From Bog-532 sp965277615 (lineage in GTDB: Bacteria; Actinomycetota; Actinomycetes; Streptosporangiales; Streptosporangiaceae), in assembly GCA_965277615.1 (NCBI GenBank), contig CBDIDG010000006.1:3100001-3164000 (forward strand): a stretch of DNA of 64,000 nucleotides. Reading direction: 5' to 3'. Below are positions 25,240 to 33,505 of this stretch, piece by piece. The position numbers and the translations under genes were made by a program. Below the pieces are notes generated by a model. That model was given only the letters and a program-made list of their open reading frames with translations, was not told the origin of the DNA and did not search any database. The first letter of the stretch is position 1. The number at the start of each line of letters is the position of its first letter.

Positions 25240-26237
25240 CGCGGGCTGAGGGACGCCGGAGGAACGGACAGGGTGCGGCGGAGCCAGGCGTTCCGGGTCT
25301 CGGTCATCGCCCGCGCCAGCGCGGTGTCCGGAGCGCTCAGGTCGAACCCGTGGAAGCCGCCCGGCCAGACGTGCAGCTCGCAGACGCCGCCGTCGGCCCA
25401 GATCTGGCTGGCGTAGGCCACGTCCTCGTCGCGGAACACCTCGGCGCTGCCCACGTCGATGAACGTGGGCGGCAGCCCGGACAGGTCGGTGGCCCGGCCC
25501 GGGGCGGCGTAGACCGGCACGTTGGCCGTGCGGCGGCGGTCACCCAGGTAGGCGTCCCAGCCGGTGTCGTTGCTGATCCGGTCCCAGGGCCCCAAACCGT
25601 CGAACTGGTAGCTGGAGGCGGTCTCGTTGCGGTCGTCGAGCATGGGGTAGATGAGCACCTGGGCGGCCAGGGCCGGGCCGTTCTCGTCGCGGGCCCGCAG
25701 CGTCACCCCGGCGGTCAGGCCGCCGCCCGCGCTGGCCCCGGCGATCGCCAGCCGGGCCGGGTCATAGCCGAGCTCGGAGGCCTGGGCTGCGAACCAGAGC
25801 AGGCCGGCGTAGCAGTCGTCGAGCGGGGCCGGGTACGGATGCTCGGGGGCCACCCGGTACTCCACGCTCACCATCACGGCGTCCAAGTCGGTGATCCAGT
25901 CCAGCGCCTTCGGGATGCCGGACCACCGGTCCGGGAAGATCATGCCGCCGCCGTGGATGTAGTACACCGCGGGACCGCCGGGCTTGCGGTCCGGGCGCTG
26001 GAGGATCGTGGCCACCAGGTCGGGCGCGCCGTCCGGCCCGGGGATGGTCCGGTCGGTGTACACCACCGGGCGGTCCCCGATGATCTCCTCGGGCGGGATC
26101 CGGGGCTGGGCCCGCCGCATGGGGATCAGCTCCGGGGTGATGCTGACCGGAGGCTCGGGCCAGGTCGCGAGGGCTACGGCCAGTTCGGAGTCGTAGGGCG
26201 GCGCGGGCCGGGACGGCGCTTGCTTGTCCGTGGTCAT
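25236..26237 (-). CDS. Alpha/beta hydrolase, HSL-type esterase/lipase
   Basis: About 333 aa. HGGG in YYIHGGGMIFPDRW is the hormone-sensitive-lipase-type oxyanion hole. The nucleophile elbow is GASAGGG, the acid region is VFRDEDVAYA, and the His is in GGFHGFD. It probably hydrolyses short-chain esters. ATG at 26237 is taken as the start, with GGAGGAG about 14 bases upstream; the frame is open to 26276. It is coupled to the AAA ATPase gene by a 4-bp overlap. Confidence 0.88.
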   Translation of the reverse strand: MTTDKQAPSRPAPPYDSELAVALATWPEPPVSITPELIPMRRAQPRIPPEEIIGDRPVVYTDRTIPGPDGAPDLVATILQRPDRKPGGPAVYYIHGGGMIFPDRWSGIPKALDWITDLDAVMVSVEYRVAPEHPYPAPLDDCYAGLLWFAAQASELGYDPARLAIAGASAGGGLTAGVTLRARDENGPALAAQVLIYPMLDDRNETASSYQFDGLGPWDRISNDTGWDAYLGDRRRTANVPVYAAPGRATDLSGLPPTFIDVGSAEVFRDEDVAYASQIWADGGVCELHVWPGGFHGFDLSAPDTALARAMTETRNAWLRRTLSVPPASLSPR

Positions 26238-26298
26238 CGGGTGATCAGCTCTCCTCCGAAGTGCGGCTAATGGCACATTACGGTGGTTGCGACGACGG

Positions 26299-26352
26299 AC
26301 CAGCAGGCGGGCCAGCGCGGGCCAGCGCGGGCCAGCGCGGGCCAGCCCAGGA
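26299..26352. repeat. Short GGGCCAGCGC repeats upstream of terC-like gene
   Basis: Five to six near copies of a 10-bp unit, GGGCCAGCGC, lie in the leader between the esterase and the TerC-family gene. I looked here for the manganese (yybP-ykoY) riboswitch that often precedes such genes and did not find its conserved loops. Confidence 0.5.
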
Positions 26353-26440
26353 GCCAGCCGACGGGCCAGCGCGCCGCGTCTTCATGAGGCTTCCACACGG
26401 TCGGCATCGGGTCTGCGTGCCGGTCCGGTTTCCTGAACTC

Positions 26441-27541
26441 ATGACCCACCTGCAGGTGTCCCCGCTGGCCTGGGGCCTCACGATCGGGCTCATCGTCGTC
26501 CTGCTCGCCCTCGATCTGGTCCTGGGGGCGGTCCGGCCGCACCGGATCGGATTCGGCGAGGCCGCCCGGTGGTCCGCGTTCTACATCGCGGTCGCGCTTG
26601 CGTTCGGGGTGGTGCTCGCGTTCTGGGCCGGCCCCAGCTACAGCGCGCAGTACTTCGCCGGGTACCTGGTCGAGAAGAGCCTGTCGGTCGACAACCTCTT
26701 CGTGTTCCTGATCATCATGACCACGTTCAAGGTGCCGGCCCAGCACCAGCAGAAGGCGCTGTCCCTGGGCATCGTGCTCGCGCTGGCCATGCGGGTCATG
26801 TTCATCACGGCCGGGGCGGCCCTGCTCGACGCGTTCTCGTTCATGTTCCTGGTCTTCGGCCTGGTCCTGGTCTGGACCGCGATCCAGCTCTACCGGCACC
26901 GGGACTCCGAACCCGAGGTGACCGACAACCTGCTGGTCCGGCTGGTCCGGCGGGTCCTGCCGGTGACTCCGGACTACCACGACGGCCAGCTACTGACCCG
27001 GATCGACGGCCCGGGGCCCCGGGGACCCAGGTCCAGCCGGCCCAAATCCGGCCAGCCCAGATCCGGCCGGCCCAGATCCGGCCGGCCCAAATTCGGCCAA
27101 TACTGGGCAGTCACGCCGATGTTCGTGGTTCTGGCCGCGATCGGCGGGACCGACCTGCTGTTTGCCTTCGACTCGATCCCCGCGGTGTTCGGCATCACCG
27201 ACGAGCCGTACCTGGTGGTCGCGGTCAACGCGTTCGCGCTGCTCGGCCTGCGCTCGCTGTACTTCCTGGTCGCGGGGCTGCTCGACCGGCTGGTGCACCT
27301 GTCCACGGGACTGGCCCTGATCTTGGCCTTCATCGGGGTCAAGCTGGCCCTGCACTGGGGTCACACGGTCAGCCCGGCCGTACCGGAGATCCCGACCTGG
27401 CTGAGCCTGGTCGTCATCGTGGCGGTGCTGGCCGTCACCACCGTGACCAGCCTCCGGCACACCCGGCGGAATGCACTCCCGGACATACCCGAGGGTGCAC
27501 CGCCCGCACACCCGGTCTGCGAGCCAGCTCAGCGACCATGA
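26441..27541 (+). CDS. TerC/Alx-family integral membrane protein
   Basis: About 366 aa with at least seven membrane helices. The TerC motif with acidic residues is present twice: EKSLSVDNLFVFLIIM (about residues 73-88) and GGTDLLFAFDSIPAVFGIT (about 236-254). The family includes manganese exporters and tellurite-resistance proteins; metal efflux is the likely role. The central cytoplasmic loop is expanded by an in-frame 15-bp tandem repeat (RPKSGQPRSGRPRSGRP). ATG at 26441 begins two residues before the first helix region; upstream in-frame codons are low-complexity. Confidence 0.88.
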   Translation: MTHLQVSPLAWGLTIGLIVVLLALDLVLGAVRPHRIGFGEAARWSAFYIAVALAFGVVLAFWAGPSYSAQYFAGYLVEKSLSVDNLFVFLIIMTTFKVPAQHQQKALSLGIVLALAMRVMFITAGAALLDAFSFMFLVFGLVLVWTAIQLYRHRDSEPEVTDNLLVRLVRRVLPVTPDYHDGQLLTRIDGPGPRGPRSSRPKSGQPRSGRPRSGRPKFGQYWAVTPMFVVLAAIGGTDLLFAFDSIPAVFGITDEPYLVVAVNAFALLGLRSLYFLVAGLLDRLVHLSTGLALILAFIGVKLALHWGHTVSPAVPEIPTWLSLVVIVAVLAVTTVTSLRHTRRNALPDIPEGAPPAHPVCEPAQRP

Positions 27542-27600
27542 TCAAGGTCGCGGCGCCCGTGGGGTTGTTCGCCATGGGACTTTGTAATGCGCCGGCCCCG

Positions 27601-27654
27601 TACGGGCGTTGTGCATAATTTACCGGACCCATACGAGCACTGTGCATAATTACC
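27601..27654 (+). promoter_or_regulatory. Two imperfect 23-bp direct repeats upstream of the STAS-PAS gene
   Basis: TACGGGCGTTGTGCATAAT (27601-27619) and TACGAGCACTGTGCATAAT (27632-27650) are each followed by TTACC or TACC. They are spaced 31 bp apart, three helical turns. They lie about 65-120 bp upstream of the start at 27719. They could be regulator sites or two promoters sharing TGTGCATAAT as an extended -10. Confidence 0.5.
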
Positions 27655-27718
27655 AGTTCTGACGGCGTTACCCTGAAACTGCGTCACGCACTTCGATGCG
27701 AGCGGTGCGGGGTTGGGG

Positions 27719-28549
27719 ATGACGATCTGGGAGCCAGGCCCGGTGCGGTGGCTGAACCGGCATGCGGTGATCCAGCTGCCGGCCACATTCGACCAGTTCA
27801 ACGCGGAGCTGGTGCGGAAGCAGTTGCAGTCGGTGGTAACCCGCGACCTGCTGGTGCTGATCGTGGATCTGAGCGGGACCACCGACTGTGACCACGCCTG
27901 CGGCGAGGCACTGGCCCAGGCGTACCAGCGGGCCATGATCACCGGCACGGACCTTAGGCTGGTGGTCGGCGCGGGCGCCGTGCCGCGTCTGCTGCGGATA
28001 ACCGGGCTGGACCGGGTTGTGCCGGTCTACGGCTCGATGGCGGCGGCCATCGACGCTACCCGTCCCGCCGACACTCCCCCGCCGCCGGCCGACGCGGCCG
28101 CAGCCGGCCGGGCGCAGCGGGCGGGAGCCGCCGTCCATGACCTGGGACCGGGCGGTGGCGACGTCGGAGTCGAGATCGCGCTGCTGGACGGGCACGGGGT
28201 CATCGTCTGGGTCAACCACGCCTGGCAAGCGTTCGCGGCGGCTAACGGCGGCGACCCGGACCGGACCGGCACCGGCGTCTCCTACCTGGACGTCTGTGCG
28301 GCCGCACCGGACGATCCGGGTTCGGCGCAGGTCCAGGCGGCCATCCGGCGGGCCCTGGCCGGAGACCTGCCCGGCGCGCTGACCATCGAGGTGGCGTGCC
28401 ACAGCCCGGACACGGCCCGCTGGTTCGACCTGCTGATCTCGCCCCGGCGGGACGACGACGGCCGTCGCGCCGGCGCGACGGTGACGCTCTCGCTGGCCCG
28501 GTCACAGAATCTGGGGACGGCCGGCCCCCATCCCCGGAATCGGGGCTAG
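27719..28549 (+). CDS. STAS-PAS signalling protein
   Basis: 276 aa. The N-terminal STAS/anti-anti-sigma-like domain (VIQLPATFDQFNAELVRKQL; LLVLIVDLSGTTDCDHACGE; ITGLDRVVPVYGSMAAAI) is followed by a Pro/Ala linker and a PAS-like domain (VEIALLDGHGVIVWVNHAWQ) with the family's FDLLISPRRDDDGR finish. The usual phosphorylated Ser of STAS proteins aligns near LSGTTDCDHA, where Thr/Asp are present, so regulation may differ. It probably senses a signal and acts on a sigma or anti-sigma factor; the partner is not nearby. Confidence 0.75.
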   Translation: MTIWEPGPVRWLNRHAVIQLPATFDQFNAELVRKQLQSVVTRDLLVLIVDLSGTTDCDHACGEALAQAYQRAMITGTDLRLVVGAGAVPRLLRITGLDRVVPVYGSMAAAIDATRPADTPPPPADAAAAGRAQRAGAAVHDLGPGGGDVGVEIALLDGHGVIVWVNHAWQAFAAANGGDPDRTGTGVSYLDVCAAAPDDPGSAQVQAAIRRALAGDLPGALTIEVACHSPDTARWFDLLISPRRDDDGRRAGATVTLSLARSQNLGTAGPHPRNRG

Positions 28550-28582
28550 CCCGGGCTCCGGAGTTCTGCGCACACTGACGGG

Positions 28583-28792
28583 GTGATCTCGGAGGATGAA
28601 CAGGATCCCGGACGGCCGGAGGGCGTGACCCTCGAGGACGTGCGGGAACAGCTCGCGGACCGGTGGGACTGCCGCGCCATCACCGCCGGCTACGTCGGCG
28701 TCCCCAAGCTGAACGATGGCACCCCGATCCCCCGTTACGGGCAGACCCCGGCCGAGCTGCTGGAGAACATCCTGCGATCCGAACAGCCGTGA
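28583..28792 (+). CDS. Small hypothetical protein (69 aa)
   Basis: GTG at 28583 gives an acidic, soluble protein (EDEQDPGRPEGVTLEDVREQ, then WDCRAITAGYVGVPKLNDGT). GC3 and length look genic. It lies 34 bp downstream of the STAS-PAS gene in the same direction. No family was recognised. Confidence 0.5.
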   Translation: MISEDEQDPGRPEGVTLEDVREQLADRWDCRAITAGYVGVPKLNDGTPIPRYGQTPAELLENILRSEQP

Positions 28793-28841
28793 CCGGCGAG
28801 AACCACTTGCTAGGCAATCCCATCTCGGTAACATTCTGTAA

Positions 28842-29063
28842 ATGAACGATCACGGTGATGGGCTCATAGCGATCGGCTTAGTGCTGGCCTTCATCGGCGG
28901 TGCGCTCGGCTCCAGGCTGTTGACCGCGTACAGGTTCATGAACAGCGCCAAGGCCGGCGCCAAGTCGGCCGCCGGGGGAATGAGAGCGCTGCGCCTGCAC
29001 TGGCTTTTCTGGGCGGTGATCGTCTTTGCCGTGGCCTGGCTGTGGATACACGGCCAGCTGTGA
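28842..29063 (+). CDS. Small two-helix membrane protein (73 aa)
   Basis: Two clear membrane segments (LIAIGLVLAFIGGALGSRLL and LHWLFWAVIVFAVAWLWI) are separated by a short basic loop (RFMNSAKAGAKSAAGGMRALR). The ATG at 28842 follows TTCTGTAA with no strong ribosome binding site. Function is unknown. Confidence 0.55.
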   Translation: MNDHGDGLIAIGLVLAFIGGALGSRLLTAYRFMNSAKAGAKSAAGGMRALRLHWLFWAVIVFAVAWLWIHGQL

Positions 29064-29326
29064 GCGCGCCGCAGCACGGGGTGGACCGCTCGCTGAGTGG
29101 GCCGCCCCTTCGGCTCGGGGAGGCGGGCGCCCGCACCCGGGTAACCGCTTCTGGCGCCGTGCTGACGTCAGCTCCGGGCGAGGCCAGTTCGGGGCGCGGA
29201 TCAACTCCGCGTGTTGGGAGTTGATTAAAAATGATTATTGACGGTCGTTCTGTGCTGCGAGATGCTCCTTTGTAACCGCGTACATAAAGGAATGCGCGCA
29301 GTTCCGTAGAACGGAAGTGTTGACTA
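29064..29326 (+). promoter_or_regulatory. AT-rich promoter region of the secreted glycosidase
   Basis: A 263-bp gap that becomes AT-rich at 29218-29260 (TTGATTAAAAATGATTATTG), unlike the flanking DNA, consistent with a regulated promoter for the secreted enzyme gene. No operator was assigned. Confidence 0.35.
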
Positions 29327-31171
29327 GTGGGTGTCCTGGGGCGTTTCCGCCGGCTCAGGCGGTTGCTGATCGTGGTCGCGACGCTGGCCCTGGCCGGGAC
29401 CGGGGTGCTCACCGCGGCCGGCGCGGCCCAGGCGGCGGGCTCGGGGCCGTGTGACATCTACGCCGCGGGCGGGACGCCCTGCGTAGCCGCGTACAGCACG
29501 GTGCGCGCGCTGTACGCGGCTTACAACGGGCCGCTGTACCAGGTCAGACGAGTTTCGGACGGCGCGACGGCCAACGTCGGGCTGCTGGCCGCGGGCGGCT
29601 ACGCCAACACCTCCGAGCAGGACACGTTCTGCGCCCACACCGCCTGCGTGATCACCGAGCTGTTCGACCAGTCCTCCGAGGGCAACAACCTGACCATCGA
29701 GGGAGCGGGCGGGGCGGCCGGGGCCGACGTCGGCGCCAACGCCGCCGCGCTGCCGGTGACGGCGGGCGGGCACAAGGTCTACGGCCTCTACATCGCCGGG
29801 CACACCGGGTACCGGGACAACAGCACGCATGGGGTCGCGGTCAACGGCGCGGCCGAGGGCATGTACATGGTGGCCAGCGGCACCCACGTCAACTCCGGCT
29901 GCTGCTTCGACTTCGGCAACGCCGAGGTCAACAGCGACGACAACGGCAACGGGCACATGGACGCGGTCAACCTGGGCACCGAGTGCTACTTCGCGCCGTG
30001 CAGCGGGACCGGGCCGTGGGTCGAAGCCGACATGGAGAACGGCTTGTTCTCCGGGGGCAACGGGCCGAACACGGCCAACGCGGGCAACGGCAGCAACTTC
30101 GTTACCGCGATGCTGAAGAACAACGGGCAGACGACCTACGCGCTCAAGGGCGGCGACGCCACCACTGGGGGCCTGAGCACCTGGTGGGAAGGCGCGCTGC
30201 CCAACATCGGCGGTTACACGCCGATGCATACCGAAGGCGGGATCGTACTGGGCACCGGGGGCGACAACAGCAACGGGTCGGTGGGCTCGTTCTTCGAGGG
30301 CGTGATGACCTCGGGCTACCCGAGCGACGCCACCGACAACGCGGTCCAGGCCAGCATCACCGCGGCCGGATACTCCGGGGCGTCCGCGGGCGGGACGGCG
30401 CCGGCGGGCACGATCACCGCCGCCGGTGGCCAGTGTGTGGACGTGATCGGCGACGACACCGGGACCGACGGCGCCACCGTGGACCTGTGGGGCTGCCAGG
30501 CCAGCGCGGTCGACCAGCACTGGACCCACAACTCCGACGATTCACTGTCCACGCTCGGCCGCTGCCTGGACATCGACGGCGACGGCACCGCGGCCGGGAC
30601 CAAGGTCGAGCTCTGGGACTGCAACGGCGTCGGCGGGCAGAAGTGGGTCCAGCAGGCCAACGGCTCGTTGCTCAACCCGCAGTCCGGGCTGTGCCTGGAC
30701 GACCCGAGCGGGAACACCAGTGACGGGACTCAGCTGCAGATCTGGACCTGTAACGGCGAGTCCCCGCAGGTGTTCTCGGTCAACGGCGGCGGCATGATCT
30801 CCGGACCGGGGAGTCAGTGCGTGGATGTGGCCGGTGATGACGTCGGGAGTGACGGCACGGTGGTGCAGTTGTGGGGCTGCCAGAGTTACGCCGTTGACCA
30901 GCACTGGCACCACAACGCCAACGGCTCGCTGGAGACCCTGGGCCGCTGCCTGGACATCGACGGCGACGGCACCGTGGCCGGGACCAAGGTCGAGCTCTGG
31001 GACTGCAACGGCGTCGGCGGGCAGGTGTGGCAGCAGCAGGCCAACGGCTCGTTGCTCAATCCGCAGTCCGGCCTGTGCCTGGACGACCCAAGCGGGAACA
31101 CGAGCGATGGGACTCAGTTGCAGATCTACACGTGTAACGGGACGGGAGCCCAGGACTTCGCCCTGAGCTAG
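29327..31171 (+). CDS. Secreted GH54-type alpha-L-arabinofuranosidase with two ricin-type lectin modules
   Basis: 614 aa. A Sec signal peptide (LLIVVATLALAGTGVLTAAGAAQA, cleavage about residue 37) is followed by an arabinofuranosidase B catalytic domain (about 38-350: GPCDIYAAGGTPCVAAYSTV; SGCCFDFGNAEVNSDD; FFEGVMTSGYPSD). Two QxW-type ricin B/CBM13 modules follow (about 360-487 and 488-614). The two modules are encoded by a 384-bp in-frame duplication that is nearly identical at the DNA level. It likely releases arabinose from plant polysaccharide outside the cell. Its 3' end is the convergent partner of the gene at 49266 in the uninterrupted chromosome. Confidence 0.85.
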   Translation: MGVLGRFRRLRRLLIVVATLALAGTGVLTAAGAAQAAGSGPCDIYAAGGTPCVAAYSTVRALYAAYNGPLYQVRRVSDGATANVGLLAAGGYANTSEQDTFCAHTACVITELFDQSSEGNNLTIEGAGGAAGADVGANAAALPVTAGGHKVYGLYIAGHTGYRDNSTHGVAVNGAAEGMYMVASGTHVNSGCCFDFGNAEVNSDDNGNGHMDAVNLGTECYFAPCSGTGPWVEADMENGLFSGGNGPNTANAGNGSNFVTAMLKNNGQTTYALKGGDATTGGLSTWWEGALPNIGGYTPMHTEGGIVLGTGGDNSNGSVGSFFEGVMTSGYPSDATDNAVQASITAAGYSGASAGGTAPAGTITAAGGQCVDVIGDDTGTDGATVDLWGCQASAVDQHWTHNSDDSLSTLGRCLDIDGDGTAAGTKVELWDCNGVGGQKWVQQANGSLLNPQSGLCLDDPSGNTSDGTQLQIWTCNGESPQVFSVNGGGMISGPGSQCVDVAGDDVGSDGTVVQLWGCQSYAVDQHWHHNANGSLETLGRCLDIDGDGTVAGTKVELWDCNGVGGQVWQQQANGSLLNPQSGLCLDDPSGNTSDGTQLQIYTCNGTGAQDFALS

Positions 31172-33103
31172 CCGGGTGGCCGGGCGGGGCCGAGGCTGGG
31201 TGGGCTGGGCCGAGGCCGCTAGTGGGGCGCGTGTGAGCTCAGTGGCGGGTGAGGTCTGGGGTCGGGAGGCTGGGGGCACTTTTGTGCAGATAGGGATGCG
31301 TGAGGAACGGTCCCCTGGGTTGGTGCTGGTGGGAGCGGTGCTGGCCGTGGCTGGGTCGTTGTCGGCGCGGTCGAGGAGGGCTTGGACGATTGGCGGGGTG
31401 TTTTCGGTGATGGCGGCCTGGAAGGTGGCTTGCCGCATGGGGGCGTTCCAGACGATCTGGATGTCGAAGGCGTTGTAGAAGTCGGCTTGCAGGTCCGGGG
31501 GTAGCTCGGACAGGTCGCGGGTGGTTTCGGGGAGCAGGCTGACCAGGTCGATGTCGGCGAGCGGGACGGGGTCATCGGCCAGGGCGGCGAGCTGGGTCTG
31601 GATGTCCTGGTCCTCGGCATCGAGGGTGGCGTAGTCGGCGCGGATGCGGCGGCGGTATTCTTCGCCGGCGTGGTCGGGCATGTCGAAGGAGCCGCGCAGT
31701 TCCTTCATGAGGTTGTCCTGGCTGGTCTTGATCCGTTTGGCCCGCTGCTCCAGGGCAGCGACCTGGCGGTCCTGGTGTTCTTTTTTCTCGGTGGCGGTGG
31801 CCGGGATGAGCTCCCGGAGCCGTTCCTCCCGGCCAGGGGCCAGCAGGTAAGCGGACAGCCCGCGCAGGGTCTCGCCTTCCAGGAAGTCCTCACGGACGGT
31901 GACGGTGCGGGGATGATCGGGGGCGGCCGCGACGTGGGCGGGGATGTTCGCGTTGAAGTGGCAGGTGTAGTAGAAGAATTCGCGGTCGTTGGGCCGTTCG
32001 GGGTGGCGGCGAGGCCGCCCGCACATGCGGTGCTTACAGAGTTTGCAATGGATCCGGGACCGGAACGGGTAGGTCCGCCAGGTGGCCGGGTTGCGGCTCG
32101 CCCCGTCGCGGGAGCTGCGGTGTTCCTCGGCGATCTTCTGGGCCTTTTCCCAGGTGTCGCGGTCGATGATGGCGGGGTGGGTGGGCTGTTCGGACCAGTA
32201 CCACTTGTCCGGGCTCATGCGCTTGCCTTTGCGGACGCGGCCGAACACCTGGTAGCCGGTGTATTTGGGGTTGCCCAGGATCGAGTAGATCCCGCCGGGC
32301 GTCCAGCCGGTCTCGGGGTCGGCGGGCGGGTAGGTGCATGGGTCGGCGGTCAGCCGGGCGCAGATGGTCGGCACGCCCAGCTTGCCGTAGGCGCGCATGT
32401 CGAAGATCGCGGCGATGATGGGGGCACGCATGTCATCGAGGACCAGCCGGGTTTTGGTCCGGCCGTGCGCGGCTTTGGCTGGCGCCGGATGCGGGACTTT
32501 GCCGGGCAGGTACCCGTCCAGGACTTTGCCGAGGTTGTATCCTTCGGCGGCATGGGTCCGCATGCCCCGCCACATTTTCTGTTTCAATTGCAGCCGGAAA
32601 TATTCGGCGATGTTCTGCTTGGTGCGCCGCAATAGAATGGTTGCCGGCTCGGTCCCTTCCAGGTCCAATGGTTCATCGGTGGCGAACAAAAGAATGTCAT
32701 TGTCACCGAGGATCCGTTCCAGCCGCAGCGCGTTGTAGGTATCCCGGCCGGACCGCTCGATGTCCTCGCACACCACCGCGGCGAACCGCGGGGCGGGCGA
32801 GCGGGCCTCGGCCAGCAGGTCGGCCAGGCCGCCGGTGCGGGGCAGCCCCTGGGCCACGAACGGCTGCCAGTTGTCGCTGTGGCCGCGCTGGTCCAGGTCC
32901 AGGCCCCCGGACTCGATATCCCAGTAATAGCCGTCGATGTAGAACCCCTCGGGCAGCCACTCCTTGACTGAGGTGATCTGCCGGGTGATCGACCCGTAGG
33001 GGTCTTGCAGCTCCAGGGTGGAGGTGCGGCCCAGCATCGCGACCGGGACCGGCTCGGCCGGCCTCAGGTCCCCGGGTTGCTGTGTTTTCGGTCGTACTGC
33101 CAT
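30542..33103 (-). CDS. Large serine recombinase (integrase); C-terminus altered by integration
   Basis: 853 aa as it stands. The resolvase catalytic domain has the R-x-S motif in LGRTSTLE (about residues 24-31) and ERSGRDTYN (about 115-123). A recombinase domain (VPTICARL..., GIYSILGNPKYTGYQVFGR), zinc ribbon (CKLCKHRMCGRPRRH) and coiled coil follow. GGAGG precedes the ATG at 33103. The frame enters attL at Val609; the next 244 residues are chromosomal antisense of the lectin gene and not native. In the circular form the frame would continue across attP for 19 residues (QHRDGKQTLPKSGDSSTGH) to a stop at 49172-49174, giving 628 aa. It integrates and, with a directionality factor, excises the element. 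Confidence 0.88.
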   Translation of the reverse strand: MAVRPKTQQPGDLRPAEPVPVAMLGRTSTLELQDPYGSITRQITSVKEWLPEGFYIDGYYWDIESGGLDLDQRGHSDNWQPFVAQGLPRTGGLADLLAEARSPAPRFAAVVCEDIERSGRDTYNALRLERILGDNDILLFATDEPLDLEGTEPATILLRRTKQNIAEYFRLQLKQKMWRGMRTHAAEGYNLGKVLDGYLPGKVPHPAPAKAAHGRTKTRLVLDDMRAPIIAAIFDMRAYGKLGVPTICARLTADPCTYPPADPETGWTPGGIYSILGNPKYTGYQVFGRVRKGKRMSPDKWYWSEQPTHPAIIDRDTWEKAQKIAEEHRSSRDGASRNPATWRTYPFRSRIHCKLCKHRMCGRPRRHPERPNDREFFYYTCHFNANIPAHVAAAPDHPRTVTVREDFLEGETLRGLSAYLLAPGREERLRELIPATATEKKEHQDRQVAALEQRAKRIKTSQDNLMKELRGSFDMPDHAGEEYRRRIRADYATLDAEDQDIQTQLAALADDPVPLADIDLVSLLPETTRDLSELPPDLQADFYNAFDIQIVWNAPMRQATFQAAITENTPPIVQALLDRADNDPATASTAPTSTNPGDRSSRIPICTKVPPASRPQTSPATELTRAPLAASAQPTQPRPRPATRLAQGEVLGSRPVTRVDLQLSPIARVPAWVVQAQAGLRIEQRAVGLLLPHLPADAVAVPELDLGPGHGAVAVDVQAAAQGLQRAVGVVVPVLVNGVTLAAPQLHHRAVTPDVITGHIHALTPRSGDHAAAVDREHLRGLAVTGPDLQLSPVTGVPARVVQAQPGLRVEQRAVGLLDPLLPADAVAVPELDLGPGRGAVAVDVQAAAERGQ
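31268..31298. other. attL of the integrated element
   Basis: The chromosomal-side half-site GGCTGGGGGCAC and element-side half-site GTGCAGATAGGGATG are separated by TTTT. The reverse complement of 49219-49250 is the same apart from one inserted base. Such inverted relation between attL and attR is what a serine integrase gives when both attB and attP are near-perfect palindromes. Confidence 0.85.
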
Positions 33104-33300
33104 TGCAGGATCCTCCGTATGACGTCCGCTTGCCGGGCCTCCAGTGCCTCGGCTTTCCGGCCAGTGACGATCCGCCATTTCCAGCGGACCTTGATCCCGT
33201 CCGGCCGTTCCCCCTCTCTTATATTATAGGCAATAATGCCCGACTCAGGAATGGATGACGTGGTGTTGTCAGTCGGCTTTCCCGGCGGATCCGTGTGCAT
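33064..33300 (-). CDS. Small protein, tandem paralogue 2 (candidate excision factor)
   Basis: 78 aa. Its core (IIAYNIREGERPDGIKVRW, then GRKAEALEARQADVIRRILQW) aligns along its length with the gene immediately upstream (33269-33505): shared IAY, PDG-KVR, A-ALEARQADVI and L-W. It overlaps that gene by 32 bp and the integrase start by 40 bp, so the three are co-translated. Serine integrases need a small partner for excision, and these two are the obvious candidates by size and position. That function is inference; no known fold was recognised. Confidence 0.6.
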   Translation of the reverse strand: MHTDPPGKPTDNTTSSIPESGIIAYNIREGERPDGIKVRWKWRIVTGRKAEALEARQADVIRRILQWQYDRKHSNPGT

Positions 33301-33505
33301 TTTCCTGCCCTTTCTCAGATTCTGCTCGGTGATTGCGGGCCCACTTCAGCAGGTCCCAGATCACCTCGGCTTGCCGGGCGTCCAGTTCCCGGGCCCGTTC
33401 GCCGGCGACGACGGTCACCACGTACCGGACCTTCAGCCCGTCCGGGCCGCCGGGCTGCTCGTCGGGCGCGAGGTCATAGGCGATGACATGGGAGACATCT
33501 GTCAT
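33269..33505 (-). CDS. Small protein, tandem paralogue 1
   Basis: 78 aa (VIAYDLAPDEQPGGPDGLK, then GERARELDARQAEVIWDLLKW, then a charged tail). It is a diverged tandem copy of the downstream gene. GAGGAG lies 12 bases upstream of the ATG. The start overlaps the stop of a 25-codon mini-frame (ATGA). A winged or ribbon DNA-binding protein is possible but not shown. Confidence 0.6.
   Translation of the reverse strand: MTDVSHVIAYDLAPDEQPGGPDGLKVRYVVTVVAGERARELDARQAEVIWDLLKWARNHRAESEKGQENAHGSAGKAD

Noticed and set aside
26276..26440. Manganese riboswitch upstream of the TerC gene
   Set aside because: The conserved loop sequences of yybP-ykoY were not found; only short GGGCCAGCGC repeats are present.
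30542..31276. C-terminal 244 codons of the integrase frame as genuine protein
   Set aside because: They lie outside attL and are the antisense of the ricin lectin modules. The circular form predicts another ending.
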